64,000 nt of DNA from Pseudomonadota bacterium. Lineage in GTDB: Bacteria > Pseudomonadota > Gammaproteobacteria > Burkholderiales > Ferrovaceae. Positions 52,859 through 61,113 of the stretch are shown one piece after another (position 1 is the first letter of the stretch; each line of letters begins with the position of its first letter). The notes beneath the pieces were generated by a model, which did not search any database, was not told where the DNA came from, and saw only the letters and a program-made list of their open reading frames with translations. The stretch is from positions 1 through 64,000 of the forward strand of contig JAKABO010000011.1 of NCBI GenBank assembly GCA_021796835.1, in the 5' to 3' direction. Position numbers and translations under genes: made by a program.

Positions 52859-54690
52859 GCGATTTTTCCGGACCTGAAAAGTCCACCTGGGCCGATTTTT
52901 TTATTCGCTATCTGGGCTCGGGTCGTCTCGACCAGGATCATTTGCGCCCGCTCAAGGGGGTTCCCTTCGGGTCGGTGCGCCGTCGCCTTTACTTTTACGG
53001 GCGATCCTTCTGGGATGTCGAGGTGCGCCTGGCATCTACGGGTCATGCCTGGAGTGAACGGGAGGGACGACGTCCTCATTGGCAAGAGGGGGTTCTTTAC
53101 CTGCCGGAAACCTTCGAGTCGCAGGGGGCGGTGCCCGGCGCCGAAGTCTATCGTGCTGCCCTGGCTCATGCCCTCTGTCATCTGAAATATGGCATTCCTC
53201 TGGTGCAGGGTGGCCTGGATGCCTGGACCCGACGCGTGGTGGAAACGGTGGAAGATGCCCGCGTCGAAGCGCTGGCCCTGCACACCTGGCCCGGGTTGTT
53301 GCGGCTGTGGCAGGGGTTGCACACCATTACCCCGGCCGCACGGAATTCGGCGGGCCACTATCTGGAACGTCTGGCGCGCGCCCTGCTGGATCCGACCTAT
53401 GCAGACGAGGATGAGTGGATTCGACAAGGAAGGGCTCTGTTCGGTTCGATGCCCCTCGATCAGGAAGATTTTTCTGTACGGGTGGGTCGTGCGCTGGCGC
53501 AGTCCTTCCGGACCAAAAAAATTCCCGTCAAGGTCCAGAGCGGCCAGATTTTTCTGACGTATCGGGACGATAACCGCCAATGTTGGATCGCCCCTCTCAA
53601 GGGAGGAAAGGCCTCGGAATTCGCGCCAAAAAAAGTGGTCAGGAATCGCCGATTCAAACTTTTTGGGCTCAATTTCAGGGTGGTGGACGAGTCCGATAAT
53701 CCATCGGCCAAACAGTTTTCCCTGCTCGCGGCACTTTTCAATTTCAAACTGGATATCGGTGTTTCCGTCGAGGACAAGGATACCGATGCCCTGGGCGTGT
53801 ATCGTTACCCGGAATGGGACTATAAGGGGCAAATCGAACGCCCTTCCTGGGTTCGCATCCTGGAGAAGTTGCCCAAAAGCGGGGATGCCCAATGGGTGGA
53901 TGAGATCATTGCCGAGCACAAGCCCCTGATCTCGCGCATGCGCTTCGTGCTGGACGCCCTCCAGCCCGCCGAAAACCAGCGTTTGCGCAAGTTGGAGGAA
54001 GGGGATGAGATGGACCTCAATGCAGCCATTCGGGCTTACTGTGACATACGAATGGGCATTCCTCCCGATACCCGCATCATGATGCGCACTCTTCGTCAGG
54101 AACGGGATATCGCCGTGCTGGTATTGCTCGACCTGTCCCGTTCCACCAATGAAAAGGTTCCTGGCCAGAGCCACAGCGTGCTGCACCTGACCCAACAGGC
54201 ATGCGTGCTGCTGGCCGATGCCATCGGCAAGGTGGGCGATCCCTTTGCCATCCATGGATTCTGTTCGGACAGTCGGCACAATGTCAGTTATTACTGTTTC
54301 AAGAACTTCGACCAGCCCTACGACCAGTTGGCCAAAGCCCGCCTGGCAGGGATGCAGGGGCAATTATCGACGCGTATGGGGGCCGCCATCCGGCATGCCA
54401 CGACTCACCTGGAATGGCAGAAGAAGGGGCGCAAGTTGCTGATGCTGCTGACCGATGGGGAGCCCGCCGACGTGGATGTGCGAGATCGTAAATATTTGCG
54501 TTACGATACCCGCAAGGCAGTGGAAGATGCCGTTCGGGAAGGCGTGCAGGTTTATTGCCTGACTCTGGACCCCCGTGCAGACCAGTATGTCTCAACGATT
54601 TTCGGGGCGCGCAACTATCTGGTGGTGGACCATGTGGCCCGCCTTCCGGAGAAACTGCCGCTGCTCTATGCCGGGTTGACCCGATCTTAG
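52855..54690 (+). CDS. norD: NorD/CbbO-family von Willebrand factor A protein
   Basis: The 611-residue protein has a C-terminal VWA domain from about residue 400 with a MIDAS motif DLSRSTNE, then HGFCSDSRHNVSYY, STRMGAAIRHA and LLTDGEPADVD, matching NorD/CbbO. Such proteins work with MoxR-type AAA+ ATPases (NorQ, CbbQ) to activate NO reductase or Rubisco. No NorQ/CbbQ partner is adjacent here. The ATG at 52855 is coupled to the second ccoG; longer upstream frames are not real. Which enzyme it activates is open. Confidence 0.85.
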   Translation: MSDFSGPEKSTWADFFIRYLGSGRLDQDHLRPLKGVPFGSVRRRLYFYGRSFWDVEVRLASTGHAWSEREGRRPHWQEGVLYLPETFESQGAVPGAEVYRAALAHALCHLKYGIPLVQGGLDAWTRRVVETVEDARVEALALHTWPGLLRLWQGLHTITPAARNSAGHYLERLARALLDPTYADEDEWIRQGRALFGSMPLDQEDFSVRVGRALAQSFRTKKIPVKVQSGQIFLTYRDDNRQCWIAPLKGGKASEFAPKKVVRNRRFKLFGLNFRVVDESDNPSAKQFSLLAALFNFKLDIGVSVEDKDTDALGVYRYPEWDYKGQIERPSWVRILEKLPKSGDAQWVDEIIAEHKPLISRMRFVLDALQPAENQRLRKLEEGDEMDLNAAIRAYCDIRMGIPPDTRIMMRTLRQERDIAVLVLLDLSRSTNEKVPGQSHSVLHLTQQACVLLADAIGKVGDPFAIHGFCSDSRHNVSYYCFKNFDQPYDQLAKARLAGMQGQLSTRMGAAIRHATTHLEWQKKGRKLLMLLTDGEPADVDVRDRKYLRYDTRKAVEDAVREGVQVYCLTLDPRADQYVSTIFGARNYLVVDHVARLPEKLPLLYAGLTRS

Positions 54691-54791
54691 CAACTTGTCG
54701 GGTATGACCGTATACATTGGAAGATCGTACCTGGGACGCATATAACGCCAATCAGGTTTCATTTTTCCTTTGCGTTTTACGGAGATTGAGG

Positions 54792-55787
54792 ATGAGAACG
54801 TACATTTCCGCCAAAGATTACCGGTCTCTCCTGACCCTAATTGGTCAACTTTATACCCTTCCAGACCAGGAGACGATCATCCGTGCCGTGATCGAAGAAC
54901 TCGGGAAACTGGTGCCCTTCTCAAGTGCAATCTTTATTGCGATGGAGGCGTCCGGTCTGTTCAGTCCAGATGGTCATTTCTCTGTGGCCATCCCCCCGAA
55001 AGCATTGTCGGCATTCACAAACTACTATGCGACCGTTCATCCTTTCACTCTGACCGGATGGATCCGGCACACAAACGAGACGGCCCGGATTACCGATTTT
55101 GTTCCCGCATACCGCCTACAGGATACTGAATATGGGGGAGATTTTCTCCCGTTGACCCCCTGTTTTTACGAACTCGGCGTGATCATGGGAGCCCAGGGCG
55201 ATCGCGTGGGGGCCCTCTGTCTTCACCGCCAGAAAATAGATAGGGATTTTTCCGACCGGGAAGTTCAGATCATCAACTACCTGGCACCGCACATGGCACG
55301 CGCGATCAATTGTCTCCAACTGCTTGAGCGACTCAATGCCGGAGGATTTTCTTCCGAAACCGGAATTGTGAGAATGCAGGCGGACGGAGAGGTCACGATG
55401 AACGAGGCCGCTCGAAAAATTTCTCTCGAGAACCCCGGACCGTTTTACCCCAATCTTTTTAAAAAGTCGGATGCCTTGATTTCAGAACCATCCAAAAGCC
55501 GTTACCGGATCCGGACGACAAGCAGCAATCAGGGATCGGAGCATATCCTTCTTTTTGAGCCTCTGCCCTATACGGAAACATTGTTCCAGCGACTGTGCCG
55601 GTGGGATTTTACTGATCGTCAGGCAGAAATCGTTCTGAAAGTCATCAGGGGCGCATCAAATCGGGAAATTGCCATGGCCTTGTCGGTGTCGGAACAAACT
55701 ATCAAGGAGCACCTGCGGAATATTTTCGAGAAAGTGAAGGTCCGCCGCCGAAGCGAACTGATCTCAATAATCCTTTCCGATTCATAA
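54792..55787 (+). CDS. LuxR-type transcriptional regulator with GAF-like sensor region
   Basis: The 331-residue protein has a C-terminal LuxR helix-turn-helix (LTDRQ-like FTDRQAEIVLKVIRGASNRE, then VSEQTIKEHLRNIF) and an N-terminal region resembling a GAF/PAS sensor (about residues 25-170). It has no receiver domain, so it responds to a ligand or to cell state and not to a sensor kinase. The ATG at 54792 follows GGAG/GAGG. It lies directly upstream of the lectin-repeat and PEP-CTERM genes and may control them. Confidence 0.82.
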   Translation: MRTYISAKDYRSLLTLIGQLYTLPDQETIIRAVIEELGKLVPFSSAIFIAMEASGLFSPDGHFSVAIPPKALSAFTNYYATVHPFTLTGWIRHTNETARITDFVPAYRLQDTEYGGDFLPLTPCFYELGVIMGAQGDRVGALCLHRQKIDRDFSDREVQIINYLAPHMARAINCLQLLERLNAGGFSSETGIVRMQADGEVTMNEAARKISLENPGPFYPNLFKKSDALISEPSKSRYRIRTTSSNQGSEHILLFEPLPYTETLFQRLCRWDFTDRQAEIVLKVIRGASNREIAMALSVSEQTIKEHLRNIFEKVKVRRRSELISIILSDS

Positions 55788-56033
55788 CTTGAAACGCTTT
55801 CTTTGCCCACGGATATCCCGGATGCTTTCTTGCTGTCCGGAAAAATGATCTCATTCTAATAAAACTTCCCCCCAAGACCCACCTTTCGTCTAATTGTTAT
55901 CTATCATGTCAAAGACATAGAATTCCTGACATGCGAAAGAAAAACCCGGCGAACTCATACCTTGAGAAGTTGCACCAGGATTTTGAAATTACTTGGTTTT
56001 TTGAACCCGGCTTAGTTGAAAAGGAGAATTGCC
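55788..56033. promoter_or_regulatory. AT-rich intergenic region upstream of the lectin-repeat gene
   Basis: The 246 bases carry no gene. The middle part (about 55845-55925) is AT-rich with a TTGTTATCTATC stretch that could serve as a promoter. GTCAAAGACAT and CTGACATGCG nearby may be regulator sites. AAGGAG at 56021-56026 is the ribosome binding site of the lectin gene. The base composition is clearly lower in G+C than the housekeeping regions. Confidence 0.4.
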
Positions 56034-57248
56034 ATGACCAGTTATTTCTTTCTCATGAATAAGCTCAGCGGGGACACAATCAGCATTGCGGGTATGTCCT
56101 CGGCAGCCGGCGCGACTTTGCTTTCCTGGCCACAAAAGCAGACCGGGAACAATGACCAACTCTGGGGGTATGTCCCGGATCCTGCAGGTTCTGGATACTT
56201 CTTCATCGAAACTTTGCTTGATGGGAACGCGATCAGCATTGCTGGAATGTCTACAGCGCCTGGGGCAGATCTGGTTTCCTGGCCACAGAAGCAGAGCGGG
56301 TATGACGATCAACTCTGGCAATTTGTTCCAGATCCCTTGGGTTCGGGGTACTTTTTCATTAAGACCAAACTGAACGGAAATGTTATCAGCATTGCGGGGA
56401 TGTCCACAGCACCTGGGGCAGATCTGGTTTCCTGGCCACAGAAGCAGAGCGGGTATGACGACCAACTCTGGAAAATAGTTTCGGGTGCCCCCGTCTCCGT
56501 GGCTCCGCAGGCCCCAGTCATTGACTCCATAAATCCCTCGGAGGCAAGTCCGGGAAATCTCATTGTTCTTAACGGGAAAAATTTCGGTGCCCAACAGGGG
56601 ACCGGTTATGTGCTTTTTGCCGACAACGGAGTGAACTGGGGACAACCAGGGGATGTGGCCCCGTTTAGTATCCAAAATTGGAGCGACATGCAGATCGGTT
56701 TCCTCGTTCCGGTTAAAGGACAATCGAGTTATCAGGTAACACCCGGTACAACCGCTTCCGTGAGCGTAACAAATAGCAATGGCCTTACATCCAACACAGT
56801 AGAGTTGGCGCTCTGCTCTGCAGTCAGATGGCCTTTGAACATAGATAGCGGTCAAACCCAGATAGGAAAAACCGGCAATGGTTTTATGGACACTACGGTC
56901 ACAATCGACCAAGCCGGAAACTTGACCGCGAACACAAAAGTTTGGGATACGAGTGGTTGGGGGCCGTTTACAGGCTTCCACGGGGCTACGGTGGTCTGTC
57001 TGTACGACACTTTCGGCAATTTGCTCGACACATTTCCGGCCGGGCCCTTCGGTGTCGAGGGGGGGCAGACCAACGAGAACCCTTGGTCTGCCACCGTTCC
57101 TGCCGAGAAGTTGTGTGAACTTTATTCTGTGGCTGTTGTAAATTTCTACGATCCACAATATACCGTCCCGGGTGAAATCTTGAATTGGGCTATAGCGAAC
57201 GCGCCGGCAATCGCTGCGGCTGCAAAGGCAGTCGCCGCCGCTCTCTGA
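56034..57248 (+). CDS. ricin-type lectin-repeat protein with IPT/TIG-like domain
   Basis: The 404-residue protein begins with three tandem repeats of 51 residues (about residues 3-150), each with GYFFI...L.GN.ISIAGMS..AGA.L.SWPQKQ and DQLW, the pattern of a beta-trefoil ricin-B/RICIN-type lectin (QxW-like). An IPT/TIG-like immunoglobulin domain follows (about 160-262, INPSEASPGNLIVLNGKNFG). The remaining 140 residues are unassigned and end in an Ala-rich helix. No signal peptide is visible, although such proteins usually bind sugars outside the cell. AAGGAG sets the ATG at 56034. Confidence 0.78.
   Translation: MTSYFFLMNKLSGDTISIAGMSSAAGATLLSWPQKQTGNNDQLWGYVPDPAGSGYFFIETLLDGNAISIAGMSTAPGADLVSWPQKQSGYDDQLWQFVPDPLGSGYFFIKTKLNGNVISIAGMSTAPGADLVSWPQKQSGYDDQLWKIVSGAPVSVAPQAPVIDSINPSEASPGNLIVLNGKNFGAQQGTGYVLFADNGVNWGQPGDVAPFSIQNWSDMQIGFLVPVKGQSSYQVTPGTTASVSVTNSNGLTSNTVELALCSAVRWPLNIDSGQTQIGKTGNGFMDTTVTIDQAGNLTANTKVWDTSGWGPFTGFHGATVVCLYDTFGNLLDTFPAGPFGVEGGQTNENPWSATVPAEKLCELYSVAVVNFYDPQYTVPGEILNWAIANAPAIAAAAKAVAAAL
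56040..56477 (+). repeat. three tandem 153-base repeats within the lectin gene
   Basis: Units start near 56040, 56193 and 56346. Units two and three share an identical run of about 50 bases (from CCTGGGGCAGATCTGG to GCGGGTATGACGA); unit one is more diverged. This indicates recent duplication or gene conversion of the second and third units. Confidence 0.85.
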
Positions 57249-57617
57249 GTTGTGGGATAGCCGGGAACCAAGTCCGACCCCCGGCACATGGGTGGAAAGG
57301 AGACGAAATGAAGTACATCAGATATTCCTTCGTTGCTCCGTGGCGCAACACGCAACCACTGACCGCCGGATTGATAGCGCAATGGCTGCGCATGGAATTT
57401 ACCGGACTTGCGTTTCGGGACGGTTTCAACCGGAAGTCATCGATATTCACCTTCCCAGAACAGCGCGGCGACCCCAGATTACGGGTGTAGCACCGCTACC
57501 AGCATCAACAGCATGGGTTTGTATCGTTTCAGTCTCGATTGTGCCACTGCTCCGGTGACGCAAGGATGAGGGCCGAATCTCTAAAGTTGAGTCAAGGTCA
57601 TTACGAAAGGAAAAATC
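57249..57617. other. gap between lectin-repeat and PEP-CTERM genes
   Basis: This stretch holds one doubtful small frame (57308-57490) and otherwise no gene. AAGGA just before 57618 is the ribosome binding site for the PEP-CTERM gene. No clear terminator or promoter is visible. Confidence 0.35.
57308..57490 (+). CDS. doubtful small ORF
   Basis: A 60-residue frame (MKYIRYSFVAPWRNTQPLTA...) with GGAGACGA seven to twelve bases before the ATG. It shows no domain or membrane segment. It could be a small gene or a relic of a longer gene. Evidence is limited to the ribosome binding site and an open frame. Confidence 0.3.
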   Translation: MKYIRYSFVAPWRNTQPLTAGLIAQWLRMEFTGLAFRDGFNRKSSIFTFPEQRGDPRLRV

Positions 57618-58355
57618 ATGAGTAAGAAAAAACAATGGGATGAAATATGGGCCAACGGTCGTCGCTTTTTATGCCTGGCTCTTGTTTATGCGAATCCTCT
57701 TTATGCCAATCCGCTTACCTTTGGGCCGGGGACGGGATCCTTTTCCGTAACGAGTTACGCTAATTTAGCCACCGGCTACAACGGGTTGGAATGGGGCGGG
57801 TATGTGTACGGAAATGATTCTCTTGGGCAAAGTTATTACATTTTTGACGAACCAGGAAACGGCCCCAGCAACGGAGCCTATCTGGCTTATGATCATAATG
57901 CCAACGATTGGACTCTTTCGTCAATGACCACGGCTTATGGGGCCCGTTATTCCTGGTGGGACAGTTCTATTTTATTTGCCGACTCCAGCCTGTCCGCTCT
58001 TGGTATAAGGCAAGGTACCAACTCTACGGAAACCCTCAGCCAGGCTTCAAACGGGGCGATCTCTTTAGCCATCGAGGTCGCTATGGGTTGCATGACGCGG
58101 TATCCCTACTACTGTACGGGGGGAGGGACGGAAAACTTGGTCTTGAACCTTCAGGACGATCCGGTCATGCTCTCTTCGCTTGCTAATGGGCAGTCGGTGG
58201 CTCTCTCTGTGACCGGAGGATGCGTGACAAGTGGCACCAGTTGTGATGGGACATCACCTGTTTCAAGCATCCCCGAACCCCCCACGCTCGTTCTCTTCGG
58301 GCCCAGCCTTTTCCTGATAAGCTATATCTACCGGAGAAAGAAAGCCGCCGCCTGA
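57618..58355 (+). CDS. PEP-CTERM sorting-signal protein
   Basis: The 245-residue protein has an N-terminal signal region (about residues 14-31) and a C-terminal PEP-CTERM signal: IPEPPTLVLFGPSLFLISYI followed by YRRKK. Such proteins are processed by an exosortase (EpsH) and often sit in extracellular polymer or biofilm. The body is rich in Ser, Gly, Tyr and Asn, with four cysteines. No exosortase gene is in the window. It lies two genes after the LuxR regulator and next to the lectin gene. Confidence 0.85.
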   Translation: MSKKKQWDEIWANGRRFLCLALVYANPLYANPLTFGPGTGSFSVTSYANLATGYNGLEWGGYVYGNDSLGQSYYIFDEPGNGPSNGAYLAYDHNANDWTLSSMTTAYGARYSWWDSSILFADSSLSALGIRQGTNSTETLSQASNGAISLAIEVAMGCMTRYPYYCTGGGTENLVLNLQDDPVMLSSLANGQSVALSVTGGCVTSGTSCDGTSPVSSIPEPPTLVLFGPSLFLISYIYRRKKAAA

Positions 58356-58555
58356 CCATTTTTTCCTTACCACCTTCCTCAATTACCTTCTTCCATGGCC
58401 CATGTTCTTCAGGGGCCTATGATATTCCTGATGAATATTTTTGTTTCCGGTAACGGTATTTCTTTCATTCCGTACGCGCGTTCAAGTTCGGTGACCGAGA
58501 CATTCGCTCGCTCAATAGCCAATCAAGTTCCAGACGGAGTGAAGCACACACTGGA

Positions 58556-59707
58556 TTACAGATTCCCCCGGATGATTTTATCGGCGGCTTTCTGGGCATG
58601 TTCCACTTCTTTTCCATAAAGCGTGGTGGCATAACTGGGGTCCGTGAGGACGACCTCGGTGGTCAGCGGTTGAAATTCGTCATGGCGACTCGTGTCGATT
58701 TTGACCTTGACGGACATCCCGGGTCGTAAGGGATGTCCGGTCAGTTCGGACCTGGACAGACTGATTCGGACAGGAATCCGTTCGACGATATGGATGTAGT
58801 TGCCCGTTGCATTATTGGGGGGAAAAAGGCTGAACGTGCTGCCTCCCGAAGGGTCCAGGCCGAGGACTTTTCCGTGGTAGGTATGCTCCTTGCCGTAGGT
58901 ATGGGAGACGATCTCGACGGTTTCTCCGGTTCGCACATCGGCGAGCCTGGTTTCCTTGATGTTGGCGGTGATCCACAGGTCATCCAGCGGAACGATCGCC
59001 ATGAGTTTCTGTCCGGTCCTGATCTGCTCCCCGGCCTGAACCTGCCGGTTGCTGATGTAACCCTCCACCGGTGAGTAAATATTGGCGCGTTGATTCTCGA
59101 TGTGGGCCTCCATGAACTCGGCCTTGGCCTTGGCCACGAAAGGGTTATCCAGTCTCGAGGTGCCCGTCACCAGAGCCTGAGCCTTGAGTAATTGGGCCGC
59201 CGCCTTGTCGAGAGTCCGGTTCAATTCATCCAGTTCGTCCTGAGTATCCGAAACCAGTTGGGCGGATACGGCCCCGGAGGGCTCGGCGCTGCGGTAGCGG
59301 GCGAGATCATGGGTCAAGCGCTCCTGTTTGGCTTGCAAGGCAGCGATTTCGGCCCGTTCCATTTCGACCTGGTGAAACAGGCCGCTGGTGGAACGGACGG
59401 CCTGTGCCAAAGACGATTCAGCCTTCAGTAGACGGAGTTGAGACAGATTGTGTTCTTCCTTGATCAGTAACTGTCCCCGGTGAACCGGCAGGGTATCCTC
59501 CACCAGGACATCGGAAACGATGCCGGTGGTCAGGGCCTGCACCGGAATGATGTTGCCGGTGACATAGGCATCATCGCTTTCCACCACGGGGCGCAAAAAC
59601 AGGTACCAGTAAGACAGCAGGGAGAACAGGGCGATGCCGCTGAGTATTCCTACGCCGCGCAGTCGATGATGGCGGATTCGGGCGTGTTTGACCGGACCCG
59701 TTTTCAT
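58556..59707 (-). CDS. EmrA/HlyD-type efflux adaptor protein
   Basis: From ATG 59707 the product has 383 residues with an N-terminal helix (about residues 18-38) and the HlyD layout: VESDDAYVTGNIIPVQALTTG, a coiled-coil hairpin (residues about 95-200) and a beta-barrel part with SPVEGYISNRQVQAGEQI. It links the inner membrane EmrB-like pump to an outer membrane channel. The start overlaps the stop of the channel gene. Confidence 0.9.
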   Translation of the reverse strand: MKTGPVKHARIRHHRLRGVGILSGIALFSLLSYWYLFLRPVVESDDAYVTGNIIPVQALTTGIVSDVLVEDTLPVHRGQLLIKEEHNLSQLRLLKAESSLAQAVRSTSGLFHQVEMERAEIAALQAKQERLTHDLARYRSAEPSGAVSAQLVSDTQDELDELNRTLDKAAAQLLKAQALVTGTSRLDNPFVAKAKAEFMEAHIENQRANIYSPVEGYISNRQVQAGEQIRTGQKLMAIVPLDDLWITANIKETRLADVRTGETVEIVSHTYGKEHTYHGKVLGLDPSGGSTFSLFPPNNATGNYIHIVERIPVRISLSRSELTGHPLRPGMSVKVKIDTSRHDEFQPLTTEVVLTDPSYATTLYGKEVEHAQKAADKIIRGNL

Positions 59708-61113
59708 GACGCCCACCCTCCGAATCCTCCCCCAAGGGCCGTGGCTGTGTCCGTGATACTGTTCAGCCAATCCAGACTCTCTTCGGTTTTTTTCATTTGT
59801 TCACTCTCCAAACGGATCAAGGCATCGAGATAGGGTAATTTCCCTGAAATTCCTGAGCCGAATTTTTCCTGGTCGATCTCCGTTTCTGCGGTGCTGGCAG
59901 TGACCGCAGCAGAAATTTCTTCAAGACGTTCACGGCGATGCTTCATGGTCGACAGACCATCGGCAATTTCGCGTACGGCCACGAGCAAGGCATGGTTGTA
60001 GGCATCGATGGCACTGTTTCGGGCCGCTTCCGTCGCGTGCAATTGTCCCTCCAGAGCCCCTCCCTCAAAGATGGGCAAGTCAAAGGCCGGACCGTAGGCA
60101 TAGGTTCCTCCGGCCGGGGTCACCAGATCGGAAATGCCGATACTGTTGAACCCCATCAGACCAACCAGATTGATATTGGGGTAAAAGGCGGCCCGTGCTG
60201 CTTTTTCCAGATGTTGGTTGCGTCTGATGTTCCATAGGGCGGCCTGCACATCCGGGCGCTGGGAAACGAGGTTCAGATCCACCCGGGCTGGAAGAGGGAA
60301 TTGGTCCGGCCTCGACGGGACGGTTGGCGTCAGGGTGTCTTCAGGGCTTTTTCCGATCAATTCATAGAGTGCATAATTCAGGGAGGAAAGTTGACGCTGC
60401 AACTTTTCCAGTTCGTTCCGGGCTTCATGCCATTGGGTCTGACTGGTCAGCACGGGCGGTCTGGGTCCGATGCCCGTCTGAAAAGAGGTGTCGAGAAGTT
60501 TCATCCTTTCTTCGCTCAACTGGACGATGCGGGTTTGTCGTTCGACCAGTTCCTTGGCGCTGTGCAGGGCAAAATAGGTTTTGATGACGGCGGAACTCAG
60601 CATCAGGGCGCTTTCCCGGTACCTGGCCCGGGTGATTTCTTCCGAGGCTTCGGAAGCCTGGATCAGAGCGTCATCCCGGCCCCATAAATCCAGGTCGTAG
60701 TTGACCATGAGGGGAAACAGGGTCGCCAGATTGGCGGTGACCCCGCTGTACGGTTCGGTGGGACCGTTGCGCGAGATGCGCGTATGGATGATGGCCCCCC
60801 CGGAATTGACGTGGGGGTAAAGCAACGACTTGGATTTGAATACCAGGGCCTGGGCTTCCAGGAGGCGATTGCGCGCTTCGTCCAGGCCGGGATTATGCGC
60901 CAGCGCTTGCGCCACCAGCCGGTCGAGCGCAGGGTTGTGGAAGGATTCCCACCATTTGTCCGGAAGTGCGACATTTTCCTGGGGCTGCACGGCGGCATTG
61001 GCTTTCGTGAGCGCGGTGGGGACGGAGACCCCGCCCAGGACGGGGACGCTCGGGCTGACGGCGGGGACGCAACCCGCCAACGAACAGGCAAGTAGGAACG
61101 ACAGACGTCTCAT
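59704..61113 (-). CDS. outer membrane efflux lipoprotein (NodT/OprM family)
   Basis: From ATG 61113 the product has 469 residues with a lipobox (SFLLACSLAGC) and the two outer-membrane-factor domains; PDKWWESFHNPALDRLVAQAL and NYDLDLWGRDDALIQASEAS are typical. It forms the TolC-like exit duct. A longer frame upstream belongs to another reading frame of emrB. ATGA overlaps join it to emrB and emrA. Confidence 0.9.
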   Translation of the reverse strand: MRRLSFLLACSLAGCVPAVSPSVPVLGGVSVPTALTKANAAVQPQENVALPDKWWESFHNPALDRLVAQALAHNPGLDEARNRLLEAQALVFKSKSLLYPHVNSGGAIIHTRISRNGPTEPYSGVTANLATLFPLMVNYDLDLWGRDDALIQASEASEEITRARYRESALMLSSAVIKTYFALHSAKELVERQTRIVQLSEERMKLLDTSFQTGIGPRPPVLTSQTQWHEARNELEKLQRQLSSLNYALYELIGKSPEDTLTPTVPSRPDQFPLPARVDLNLVSQRPDVQAALWNIRRNQHLEKAARAAFYPNINLVGLMGFNSIGISDLVTPAGGTYAYGPAFDLPIFEGGALEGQLHATEAARNSAIDAYNHALLVAVREIADGLSTMKHRRERLEEISAAVTASTAETEIDQEKFGSGISGKLPYLDALIRLESEQMKKTEESLDWLNSITDTATALGGGFGGWAS

